From assembly GCA_032629725.1 (NCBI GenBank), contig JAFEVB010000038.1:62001-126000 (forward strand): 64,000 bases of DNA. Reading direction: 5' to 3'. The notes beneath the pieces are model-generated. The model had not been told where the DNA came from and did not search any database. It worked only from the letters and a program-made list of their open reading frames with translations. Origin of the DNA: Gremmenia infestans. Lineage: Eukaryota > Ascomycota > Leotiomycetes > Helotiales > Hamatocanthoscyphaceae. Both the position numbers and the translations under genes were made by a program. This document shows positions 54,648 through 64,000 of the stretch, in pieces; the first letter of the stretch is position 1, and the number at the start of each line of letters is the position of its first letter.

Positions 54648-57315
54648 ATGACTCCGACCCCCACCCCGACATTCTCGGAAAATGGTTCCACAAGCTCGAA
54701 TATGCCTCTGCGTCCTGCTCTCAAGCCGGGCGACGAACATGAACCTCTGAGTCCCAGGACGGGTCCTAAGGGTGGGTAACATTTACACCGAATTGCACCT
54801 CCAGCAGATCAAATTGCTAATTCACATCAAAACAGTCGTTTCAATTGCAGAACCAGAATCAGAGCCAGAACCAGAACACTCAGCCCTTCCAGAACCCCTT
54901 TACGAAACCCATCCGAGACATCGCCAACATAGCGCAGGCGTTGCCACGAGACGCTTGAGTGGAAGGCCTGGCTTGCAGGCCAACTCTTCTTCGAGATTGT
55001 CGTTGGTGAGCCAGAGTAGTGTGGAGGATAGTGAGACAAGCAATCTTGAGCAGGGGAAATCTGGACATAAGCATGGGAAGCACCACCATGAGAAACTGCT
55101 TACCCAGGTCGCGGAATGGCTACAAGCAGAGAAAGCCAAGCGGGCTGCCAGACGATCGAAGAAAAGAGGAGGGAAGAATAGAGATGAGGGCACTGAAGAG
55201 CAGAGACCGCGGACTGCATCCGTAAGTTCGGACTCGAGTGCTATCTCGCTGGAGAAGCTACAGAGGATTATAGAGGATAATATGTCTGCATTCGGCATAG
55301 AGAACCCGCTCGACTCCCCCAGGAGACACGGTTTACACCGACGACGGCATTCTTCTGCGCGGGGAAAGCTAGGCGGATTCGCAAGTTCAGATACAGAGTA
55401 CCAGGACGGTGATATCGTTGTTCCGTCCTGCGACGTCGTGCTCGATAATTCTAAAACCATGTCTTTTACAGGGGGAGCAGCGGTTATGGAGTCTTCGGAT
55501 AACACTGTTACGATGAGTACCAGCAGGCGTATGGAGAAGGAGAAGAAGGCTTGGTTGCAGTTTAAGTCGGAGATTGTCCGGTTGGCTCATACACTGCGGC
55601 TCAAGGGTTGGAGGAGAGTACCACTTGAACGAGGTGGCGAAATTGAAGTCGAGAGACTGAGTGGCGCTCTCACGAATGCCGTCTACGTCGTCTCACCCCC
55701 CAAGGAACTCCCTTCAGACCAAAAGACCCACTCCCAGAAACAACCCCCGAAACTACTCCTCCGCATCTACGGCCCGCAAGTGGAGCATCTTATTGACAGG
55801 GAGAATGAGCTAGGGATCTTGAGACGGCTGGCGAGGAAGAAGATTGGGCCAAGATTGTTAGGCACGTTTAGAAATGGACGTTTTGAGGAGTTTTTCAACG
55901 CGCAGACTCTCAAGGCGGAGGATTTGAGGGTCGAGGATACGATGAAACAGATTGCGAAACGGATGCGGGAACTTCATGAGGGTGTTGACTTACTTGACCG
56001 CGAGCGGGAAGAAGGGCCTTTCGTGTTGCGGAATTGGGATAAGTGGGTCGACCGGTGCGAGGAAGTGATTACTTATCTAGATGGAGAGATTTTGAGTCAG
56101 CGGAAGGGCAAAGGAGAGAGTTGGCGCGAGAGGGGATTGGTGTGTGGGGTTGAGTGGAAAGTTTTCAAGGGGGCTGTGGATAGGTATCGGAAGTGGTTGG
56201 AGGAGTATTATAAGATGAGGGGTGGTGTGGAAAAAAGACTTGTGTTTGCTCATAACGATGTATGTCCCCTTTTCCCTCCTTTCTCTAGCCATCAAACTAA
56301 CATTCATTAATAGACACAGTACGGCAATATCCTCCGCCTAATCCCACCCACGTCACCACAATCCTCCAAACCCCGGCCCCCACCATCTCCCCTCCTTCTC
56401 CCTCAAAACCACCACAAGCAACTTATCGTAATCGACTTCGAGTACGCCTCTGCCAATACCCCCGGCCTCGAGTTCGCAAACCACTTCACGGAATGGTGCT
56501 ACGACTACACGTCCCCGACTTTCCCAGAAGCCTGCCATACCTCCACGTACCCCACAGTCGAGCAGCAAAAGCTCTTCATCAAGAACTATGTAAACCACCG
56601 TCCCCAGTTCAATGCCCGAACGCCAAAAATGCATCCCATGGACAGTTCCTCCTCCTCAATCGCATCAACTCCCACCCCTACCACATCAGGAATGCGCGGC
56701 GGCGTAAACGAGTTTCTGCTTGATTCCCGCGCACCTGGCGGCGGCGCAAGTACATCTTCCCTCAACCTCAACGTAGTCCAAGATCACGCCCCGCAAAAAG
56801 GTGGCATCTTGAGGGCAGACGAACACGCATATTTCGCAGAAGAAGAACGGACGCGCGAGGCCGAGGTTGAACGAGAAGTGATGTTGCTGATGGAGGAAAC
56901 TCGTATTTGGAGGGTGGCGAATAGTGCGCAATGGGTTGCGTGGGGGATCGTACAGGCGGAATTACCTGCTGATTGTCCTTGCGCGGACACAGACAACACA
57001 AGTGGTGAAGGAGTAGTTGAGGAACCGGAACAGAAATCGGGAGAACAAGAAAATTTGAATGTGGATGTGGATGAGAATGGAGGCTTGCAGAAACGCCCAG
57101 AAGGAATCAAAGCCGAGGCGCTGCTAAACGGGGAGACGGCTAAAGAGGGCGAAGCGGAGGGGGAAGCGGAAGGAGAAGATGATTCGTTTGATTACCTAGC
57201 TTATGCGCATGAGCGCGCGTTGTTTTTCTGGGGCGACGTGGTTGCGCTGGGGATTGTGAGCAAGGAGGAGTTGCCGGCGGAGTTGGTGCATGCGTTGAAG
57301 GTCGTTGAGTATTGA
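54648..57315 (+). CDS. Choline/ethanolamine kinase, large fungal form
   Basis: Phosphorylates choline or ethanolamine in the first step of the Kennedy pathway. Exons 54648-54771, 54836-56259 and 56314-57315 give 849 residues. The N-terminal 240 residues are charged and Ser-rich (SEPEPEHSALPEPLYE, LLTQVAEWLQAEKAKRAARR). The kinase core starts near 280 with WRRVPLERGGEIEVERLSGA and NAVYVVSPP. The ATP-binding region is LLLRIYGPQVEHLIDRENEL, then IGPRLLGTF. The Brenner phosphotransferase motif VFAHNDTQYGNILRL spans the second intron, and the metal-binding motif is LIVIDFEYASANTPGLEFAN. The C-terminal helical domain FTEWCYDYTSPTFPEACHTS is followed by an insert of about 190 residues, partly acidic (EGEAEGEAEGEDD). 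It ends with SFDYLAYAHERALFFWGDVV. Choline versus ethanolamine preference is not decidable. Confidence 0.94.
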
Positions 57316-58081
57316 GATGTTGGCGCTGTTCTAGGTAACAGGTTTCTGATGAGTCACGAGGGGTAGGGTGATGGAATAAGTACGGCTTCTTATGTTGACG
57401 TCGAGGTCATGAAGTATCAAGTATGGGATTGATGACAATGGATGGATATCGGAGCTATGCTACTAGTATAGTATGCTTGGTTACGAATGAAGAATGATAC
57501 ACACTGTGGCAAGCTCAAGCGTTGTTGGCTTTTCACTCGTTGGTAGATAGGTAAATATATAAAGATACCCGCATCCAACTCTACCTCTTTTCTGCTTGCC
57601 ATTCATTGCTGCTTCATCTCCTTTCCCTCTACTCGTTCTGCTTTTATGTCGATTATGAATTGCGCTCCGCTGGGTAGGACTTTCGACTGTTCTAAGTTAC
57701 GAGAAACGTGTGTCATTCTCTTTTGAGAAATATGGATGCAAGTCATTTGACATGCTGATGATGTTTCGTGGTGTTTTGTTTTGATAGGAGTGGTATCCTT
57801 AGGGTTTATCTACCTAGGTGTAGGATAGCCAACTGACTGACCCCTTTATTTTAGCGAATCGCATGGCTCCCCTGATTTATGTGATCTAAGCGAAAGGCAA
57901 CTTGAGCTAGCCTGGGTCTCACAATGGCACTACCAATTTAAACTCAATATAGCCATCTCAGCCCCCTCAAAGTTTCCAGTCTAAGGCATCTATTCTGGTA
58001 TCTATAAAGCCGCACTGCCTAACGATATTTATTATCAATGAGTTTTACCCTCCACGATGCCCTCAATCCCTTCCCAAATCA
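57316..58081. other. Intergenic region, 0.77 kb
   Basis: Between the 3' ends of the choline kinase and the broken aldo-keto reductase. No coding potential or RNA gene recognised. Confidence 0.45.
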
Positions 58082-59225
58082 CTATAAAGCCGATACTGGT
58101 AATTCCGCACTCGGGTCATTGAATCGCGCCTTCCGATTCATGGATCCAACGCGTTTCGTGTCTTCCTTATCCATCTCGAAATCGGCTTCGATATTCTGGT
58201 CGATCTGCCACTCGATCACGCTCTTGGGGATGACGGAGCGCCCGCTGTTGAGCCCCCACGCGAGTGCCATTTGCACGGGGGTTTGTTGTATTTGAGACCG
58301 AGCTCTTTGAGTAGGGGACTGTCGATGATTCTTTCTACCGTGTGCGCGATGTCTTGGCTCCAGCCTGTTTCCCGGTAGAAGGGGTTCATGTTTCCTAACG
58401 GACTGGATTGGATCACGTGGATCCCCTTGGATTGAAGCCAGGTATTGAAACTTTTCTGCTGTAGGTATGGGTGGGTTTCTATCTGAGGTACGACTGACGG
58501 CTATATATATATATATATTCGGAATCGTCAGTCATGCTGATCGATGCCAAGGGGCCCGGGCAAGTTATGAATGAAGCTGAATGTACGTACCACTTCGCAT
58601 TCATCGAGCAGAGTGTGTATTTCCCCCTTGCTGAAATTCGAAACTCCAATCGCAATGACCTTACCCGTCAAAAGCACTTTCTCCAGCTCCTTCCACGTAT
58701 CAACATAAGTCGTCTTCCCATGCACCATCTTCCCCTGCCCATCTCTCGGAAACCTCTCGGAGCCCCTCGCAAACACACACGGGTAATGCACCAGCAAGAG
58801 ATCCACATACGGCTTATCGATATCTCTGAGCGACGTATCCAACGCGGCCTCCACATCGTCGGGGTGGTAGGTATTACACCACAGTTTCGTCGCGAGAAAG
58901 ATATCCTCGCGCGGCACCCCCGCTTTTCTTCATGCCCTTGCCGACTTCGACCTCGACGTCGTGGACTTGCGCTGTGTCGATGAGGTGGAAGCCGGCTTTT
59001 AAGCATCTCGATACAGCGTCTTCCTGCGCATCGGCGTCTTGGAATGTGCCGAATCCCAAGGCGGGGATCGTAGCTCCGGTATTCAGTGTGTGGCGCGTGG
59101 CTCGCGTCGTTAATGATTCTGGCACGGGACGGTGGGGTTTGCGGTTGTGTTTTTGTATACCGTTGGAAGCGTGGGAGTGATAATGGGGAGGCACGTATAC
59201 GTAGGAGTCGTAGAGAGGTAGCCAT
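58082..59225 (-). pseudogene. Aldo-keto reductase with two frameshifts and no catalytic tyrosine
   Basis: Former NADPH-dependent aldo-keto reductase. Exon 1 59225-59201 and exon 2 from 59118 (intron 59119-59200, GTATAC..CCAG) give MATSLRLLQSLTTRATRHTL, then NTGATIPALGFGTFQDADAQ and AGFHLIDTAQVHDVEVEVGK. In the family the latter segment carries the catalytic Tyr of DTAxxYxNE; here it is His. A run of five G at 58917-58921 shifts the frame before PREDIFLATKLWCNTYHPDD. The Lys of ATKLW and His of LLVHYP are intact. An intron 58494-58586 leads to VPQIETHPYLQQKSFNTWLQ and VIQSSPLGNMNPFYRETG. A second shift at 58277-58281, again a five-base homopolymer, precedes QMALAWGLNSGRSVIPKSVI. The C-terminus ends early after RKARFNDPSAELP. 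The defects together indicate a dead gene. Confidence 0.88.
58502..58520. repeat. (TA)n microsatellite
   Basis: About nine uninterrupted TA units inside the second intron of the aldo-keto reductase pseudogene, close to its acceptor. Confidence 0.8.
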
Positions 59226-59770
59226 GGTTGGGTGTAGGCTCGACAGCCAGACAGACAGTTGATGGTTGAGGGATAGGCGGGCGCTCTTAATACAATATGA
59301 TACGATGGATCTTCTTGCAGTGATAACTTTTTTATCTTGGGAATTTTGATTTTAGAGGAGAAATGGAGATTTCATGTGAGTGAAGTGATGGGATGTATCG
59401 TTCGGCTCGAGGGTTACCCCACAACTATGTACACGACTACGACTACCACGACACAAGGGATTGTCGTCCCGGGGGTACTGGTGTGTGTTGATCCACCACA
59501 GATACTTTGAGACGTAGCTGCATGTAGGGACCAGCTAAAGCAGTCGATGCTGCTAAGTCATACTATTAAGACTGTGTCATAGGCCTCCAGCTGCTATACC
59601 ATGAATCCAAAAAAGCAGTACAGATACTTCAAAACTCAAATTACTTACCCCGGTGGTTTCTTTACTCAAGTCTGAATCTTGAACGAACACACGGCGTGAC
59701 TCGAGAACTCATTTCGCACCTTTCTTTTCCCAATCTTTTTGAAGATCAAATATCCCAATAGCCTCACATA
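59226..59770. promoter_or_regulatory. Divergent promoter region of two broken reductase genes
   Basis: 545 bp separate the starts of the aldo-keto reductase (minus) and the SDR (plus). A shared bidirectional promoter would fit a former co-regulated pair. No specific site could be assigned. Confidence 0.4.
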
Positions 59771-60675
59771 ATGTACTCTCCAAGACCGCTCGATGGCAAG
59801 CTTGCTGTGATTACTGGCTCATCTCGAGGTATACTGATCGCTATTATCTGATATCACTTTGTTAAATCTTCTTAGGAATTGGTGGTGCCACAGCAGAGCT
59901 CCTGGCATCGAGAGGTTGCAATGTAGCTATACATTACAACTCTACCACCTCAGAAAAGGACGCGAGGAACTTAGGAGATGACCTGGCCCAACGATTCGGA
60001 GTCCGCTGCGAGATATTCCAAGCTGATCTCAGCACCGACGAAGGCCCCGAGTCTTTGATCCAAAAAGTCAGGGGTAAAGTCTCAAACCCCACAAGTGACG
60101 GGAATTTTTAAATCGACATCTTGATCAACAATGCAGGCATGGTTCACACTGCCCTGATAGGGGAGATTACAGTGCAGGATCTCTACATAGTCTACCGAAT
60201 CAATTCCCTGGCACCGTTACTAGTCATGTAATCCGTCCTGCCATATCTACCCCACGACAGGAGCGGGCGCGTAGTCAACGTCTCTTCCGTATCATCACAG
60301 ACCGGTTTTTTTGACCAGAGTCTCTACGGCAGATCCAAAGCAGCTCTGGAATCCTGCACCCGCTCGTGGTCGCGCCAACTCGCGGAGCGTGCAACAGTCA
60401 ATGCGATTAACCCGGGTCCGGTCAAGACGGAGATGTGGGGAGGACTGACGGATGAGTTTAGAGACTATATGTATCCGTATATCAGGTTGGTGCCTACCAT
60501 GGCCATTAGAGATAGCGATGATGGAGAGACGAAGAAGGTCGGGAAGGCGCTGGGTGAGAGACCGGCGGAAAGTATTGAGGTTGCGGGGATTATTGCTATG
60601 CTTTGTTCTGCGGAGAGTGCGTGGTGTACGGGGCAGATTATCTGCGTTAATGGGGGAATGAGGATGAGTGATTAG
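59771..60675 (+). pseudogene. Short-chain dehydrogenase/reductase with two in-frame TAA stops
   Basis: Exon 1 59771-59828 and exon 2 59876-60675 (47-nt intron, GTATAC..CTTAG) give MYSPRPLDGKLAVITGSSRG, then IGGATAELLASRGCNVAIHY, the Rossmann TGxxxGIG motif intact across the junction. The frame runs without any shift to the stop at 60673-60675 but is broken by TAA at 60109-60111, just before IDILINNAGMVHTALIGEIT. A second TAA lies at 60229-60231, between SLAPLLVM and SVLPYLPHDRSGRVVNVSSV. The catalytic Ser region and YGRSKAALESCTRSW are intact, as are VNAINPGPVKTEMWGG and TGQIICVNGGMRMSD. Both stops could come from single C-to-T changes (CAA to TAA). Family: classical SDR of the 3-oxoacyl reductase/sugar dehydrogenase type. 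A recent pseudogene is the best call. Confidence 0.88.
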
Positions 60676-61872
60676 GATAGTATATTTCACTCTTCGTTTT
60701 GCTTTCAAGTCGCCTTGTAAACCAAGAATTGTATCGTTTTATTTAAACCATTACGCATGAAGATTTATATACTGGAAAAAGTGTATGAGAGCTTTGATTT
60801 ACTTGTTATCACGCAATCTTAGTAGTTTACGAAATATTACATGTCCTTTGTTTACCGGTAGAAAGACTGCTCATATATAATAGAATTAATTGCACAAGAA
60901 TCCTTATGTAGATGTCAAGATACAGCTTCTAACTGGCTATTTCTCTTTCTCCCCTTTTGAGACTTTTTACTCAATTGTCGGCTGCGGAGGGTATTACAAT
61001 TTCCTTGAATACTATAGACTTCATCGTAAATATGCTCTAGGTAGTACGAGCAATAGTCTAGATGGATTTGTACCAACGAGCTTGTAATTCTAACATGACT
61101 CTTTCAATAATAGAGAAGCTTATAGTGAACTTTACCAAGGGGATTTCCGAGTATGAGCAAGAGCAAGAGCAGAAGCAAATTTCTCAAAAAGAAATCGTGA
61201 AAGAGACATGTGCTTTTGGAGCTAGCTCAAACCCGCATCCGTGGAATCGGGCGTAAATCGAGGACTAGAATGCATGCTAACGCTGTAGATCGCGGGGTCG
61301 ATCTATCCACAGATACTGTTGACACCGTTAAGGATGGTATATGGTTTAGTAAAGGCAAATGGGATAGCAAACCGCCCTCTAGCGCAAATATCAATCCATA
61401 ATAATTCACAACTTAGTGTCGTCTGACTCGTCTCTATGGCTAGGACAGGTCATATTCAAAATTTTAGAGGCACAAAGACCTTGTAGGTTTTGAGAAATAC
61501 TTAGTTCAGTAGCTTCAAAGCTGAACAAGGCTACCCTCGATGTATTACTTGCTACACCATACTTAGAGTGCTTAGCACAACCTCTGAGCACGTTCTAACT
61601 CCTAAGTCTCAACTATCCAGCCTCCTTCCCCCGCATCGTACCACTCCCCACATTGTGTGATGTGATAAGATAAATCCCTCGAGACGAATCTACTGTTAAC
61701 CCCAGGTTTCACGGGGTAGGCGCTGAATATGTATGGGGAACCCCGGGGAAGACGGATGTTTCTAAGCGCTCAACAACACAAGCATTCCAAAAGGACTATA
61801 AAGGAGACAGATCTAACTAGACACTTGGTAAATCCATGATCACCCCTTCATTACCAGCAGTTATTTCTAAAT
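60676..61872. other. Intergenic region, 1.2 kb
   Basis: AT-rich to about 61200, with a short GAGCAA repeat near 61157-61172. The 61700-61760 stretch contains GGGGAACCCCGGGGAAG, with SYGGRG matches of the CreA type, before the transporter fragment. No gene recognised. Confidence 0.4.
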
Positions 61873-62238
61873 ATGGAGAGATCCGAGTCGAAGATGGTGT
61901 CTAAGGATATCGCCCATGTTGAAGACAACAAACCGAATAGCAGCCCAGATCCCGAGGTTGCTTCCATCATCAAAGATGAATTCAGCAAAGATCGCTCATC
62001 AGCAGAAGTCGATAACTTCATCCATCAGATGGAGCGGGACCTTGCACCGGTAGCCAGAGGTCCCGGTTTCTTTCGACCAACTTTGAACGACCCAAGACAT
62101 CTCACATGGATAATGGTCACTTACACTAGTTTAACTTTAGCGAGAGTGGAGACTTCCTATACTGGTTCAACTATAACCCGAGACTGGTTACCGATCAAGA
62201 CTAGGCACACGCACAAGACAACTTTAGCACAGCTTTAA
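61873..62238 (+). pseudogene. N-terminal fragment resembling an MFS sugar transporter
   Basis: A frame of 121 residues starting MERSESKMVSKDIAHVEDNK. Residues about 45-80 (EVDNFIHQMERDLAPVARGP, then GFFRPTLNDPRHLTWIMV) resemble the cytosolic N-terminus that precedes the first membrane helix in some fungal MFS sugar transporters. After LTWIMV the similarity stops abruptly near 62115. The remaining 40 residues (TYTSLTLARVETSYTGSTIT onward) contain no membrane helix and read like out-of-family sequence. No further transporter exon was found before 62573. So this is a truncated gene or deletion remnant, or a very short unknown protein. The family match is from memory of the motif and moderately sure. 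Confidence 0.5.
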
Positions 62239-62572
62239 GTCTCACCCATAACGCAGTTGTAAGGTATAAACATTTAGCAACTAGTAGTAAAAGGGAGAGG
62301 GCACATTCAGAATATGCTTCTAGCTCCTTAGAACATTCAAAGATAAGTCCGAGACTTGCGAATGTTTCCTAGCAGGAGCTCTGGAAGATATAAAAACCGA
62401 AACTTTTTTATCTATAAATGGACGAAAAAAAAGGGGGAGGGGAGGAGAGGGGTCAAAATACTTTCAACTGCTATTCTACTTTTTGATTAGATATTTTTTA
62501 ATAGAAAGCTGTCACAAACAGCCATGAGCACAGACACTGCACTAATAATCTACTGCATGTTCCTAATCGTGC
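62239..62572. other. Convergent 3' region
   Basis: About 0.33 kb between the transporter fragment and the 3' end of the intact SDR. Purine-rich (AAAAAAAAGGGGGAGGGGAGG near 62428-62448). No remaining transporter exons. Confidence 0.45.
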
Positions 62573-63550
62573 TCACGGTATGCTAAAAGCACCATCGATT
62601 ACAAGGTTTGCACCCGTCATATAACAACATGCGTCGCTAGCAAGAAACACATAAGCCTACAAGCAAATTCTAAGTCAGTTTATATGGCGCATAAGGTGGA
62701 AGTCGTGAGCTGTAAGTTAGGTACTCACCCCTTTTAGTTCCTGCGGTTTGCAGAGTCTTTTCCCGGGTATTTGAGCAAGCCATATGTCCATGCGCTCTTT
62801 GGGTTGTTTCAACACCACTACATAGTATCTCATATAAGCTTCTATTCCTTCCACAAAGAATGGGATCGGTATAAGATAAAATAAGAGAAGAGTAAGAAAG
62901 AAAGGGTCAATAAACTTACTTTCAGTCAAAATATACCCCGGCGACACGCAATTAACCCTAGCAAAGCCCGCCCACTCAACAGCAAGCCCCTTAGCTAGGT
63001 GCAGCACCGCGGCCTTGGACGCATTATACGCGGCCTGCGTCTGCGGCACATTAATAAGCAGCGCGCTGACCGACGCCGTGATAATCAGACTGCCTCTCCC
63101 CTGCTCCCTAAACACCTTCCCCGCCGCCTGCGCCGTCCACATCACGCCATCGTAATTCACGCTGTTAATCTCCCTCCAGGCCTCCTCATCATACTCCAAC
63201 GCGGCGACGCTCGAACACACCCCCGCGTTTGCGACCATGATGTCCAGACGCCCGTGCCCGAACTCTTGCACGATGCGCGCGATGGTGCTCATGATGGCTT
63301 TCCGGTCCGAGACGTCGGCTTGGTAGGCTTGCACGCGCACGCCGGTCTGCTGGGAGATTTTCGAGGCCGTGGAGGCGCTGGAGGGACTGCTTTTGTAGAT
63401 AAATGCTACGTCTGCTCCTGCTTCTGCTAGGCCACGGACTACTTCCAGACCGATGCCTCGAGAGCCGCCGGTCACGATGGCGATTTTGTTCTTGAGGGAG
63501 AACTGGGATAGGACGGGAGCGTCTATGTCTGGTGCTGAGAACAGTGGCAT
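62573..63550 (-). CDS. Short-chain dehydrogenase/reductase (sorbose/xylulose reductase-like)
   Basis: Exons 63550-62920, 62817-62729 and 62656-62573 give 267 residues (introns 62818-62919, GTAAGT..TGTAG, and 62657-62728, GTGAGT..TGTAG). The protein starts MPLFSAPDIDAPVLSQFSLK. Coenzyme motif is AIVTGGSRGIGLEVVRGLAE, then MVANAGVCSSVAALEYDEEA. The catalytic tetrad is seen as N in VANAG, S in ITASVSALL and the YxxxK of AAYNASKAAVLHLAKGL. ARVNCVSPGYILTE follows. The last exon supplies AYVFLASDACCYMTGANLVI then DGAFSIP, a normal SDR C-terminus, so this copy is intact. The sequence type resembles fungal NADPH-linked sorbose/mannitol or L-xylulose reductases. Substrate is inferred only from family and from the neighbouring transporter and reductase remnants. 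Confidence 0.9.
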
Positions 63551-64000
63551 GGTGGATAATGATAATAATTCTCGGTTGTGGTGTTTTGGGTGAGTATACG
63601 AGTATATCTTTAGCTTTGAGGTGCCGATGGAACTTTAAGATGGTTCTTTTGTGGAAGGAAGATGCTCATATATTAACATTGTAAAACGCAACTCCGTATG
63701 AGCTTGCAGATATAATAGCGTACGAGGACATCGTATGGTAGGCAGATGGCATGATAAAATCAGTCCGCATCAAATCATGAGAGTTCGAACATCGTGAGCC
63801 TGTAAGGTGTGCTGGCAGTGGTTGACTCGTCCATTGCATGCAATTTGCAGGTCAAGAGACCTCTTTTGGTATCTAGAGATACCGTACGAATCGGAAATAA
63901 GCTACTGTAACAATTCCAAAATTCCTGAAGCCATTTTTAGACATGCCCAAATTCTCATTGGTTATGCGGCAATAGAGTGATGCTGCCCTGCCCTCGTATC
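63551..64000. other. Promoter region of the intact SDR, window end
   Basis: 450 bp, AT-rich. No coding frame or RNA gene recognised. Confidence 0.45.

Noticed and set aside
59119..59225. Third frameshift at the N-terminus of the aldo-keto reductase
   Set aside because: An 82-nt intron (59119-59200) joins MATSLRLL to the conserved frame, so no frameshift is needed there.
63760..63800. GAGTTCGAACATC resembling a tRNA B-box
   Set aside because: No A-box at the right distance and no cloverleaf could be drawn.

Overview
The window is nuclear DNA of a filamentous ascomycete (Pezizomycotina). Most genes are cut by short introns (about 44-160 nt) with GTAAGT/GTATGT-type donors, CTAAC/CTGAC-type branch sites and TAG/CAG acceptors. 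The gene set includes HET-domain proteins, two Zn2Cys6 regulators, a PBS2-type MAPKK, an LCCL-domain membrane protein and a fungal MIC19. Several proteins recall Leotiomycetes (Helotiales), but genus and species cannot be fixed from the sequence alone. All exon models come from reading splice sites, frame and family homology by eye.

Layout. 0-14 kb: 3' end of acyl-protein thioesterase, a HET-domain gene, ribosomal protein eL24, two unrecognised genes, a 4.3-kb stretch without a convincing gene, then the NAC beta subunit (EGD1). 14-29 kb: LCCL membrane protein, a broken quinone-oxidoreductase gene, a second HET gene with a cysteine-rich N-terminus, a methyltransferase-like gene, a Zn2Cys6 regulator of seven exons, and the proteasomal deubiquitinase UBP6 divergent from ARPC4. 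30-47 kb: mostly housekeeping genes, namely an RRM protein, TYW3, MIC19, a ferric-reductase-type oxidoreductase, 2-isopropylmalate synthase and importin beta (KAP95). 47-57 kb: an intronless Zn2Cys6 regulator, the MAPKK PBS2 and a large choline/ethanolamine kinase. 58-64 kb: an apparently decaying metabolic group made of an aldo-keto reductase with two frameshifts and no catalytic tyrosine, an SDR with two in-frame TAA stops, a transporter N-terminal fragment, and one intact SDR.

Most housekeeping genes stand alone, each with its own promoter, as expected in a eukaryote. Functional links are limited. UBP6 and ARPC4 share a short divergent promoter. TYW3 and MIC19 converge. The 58-64 kb reductases and transporter fragment look like one former sugar or polyol pathway. 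The two HET genes and the broken quinone oxidoreductase mark the accessory part of the window. The most unusual gene-structure features are a probable 1-nt microexon in EGD1, an ATG-only coding exon in ARPC4, and two introns of KAP95 that are multiples of three with no stop in frame.
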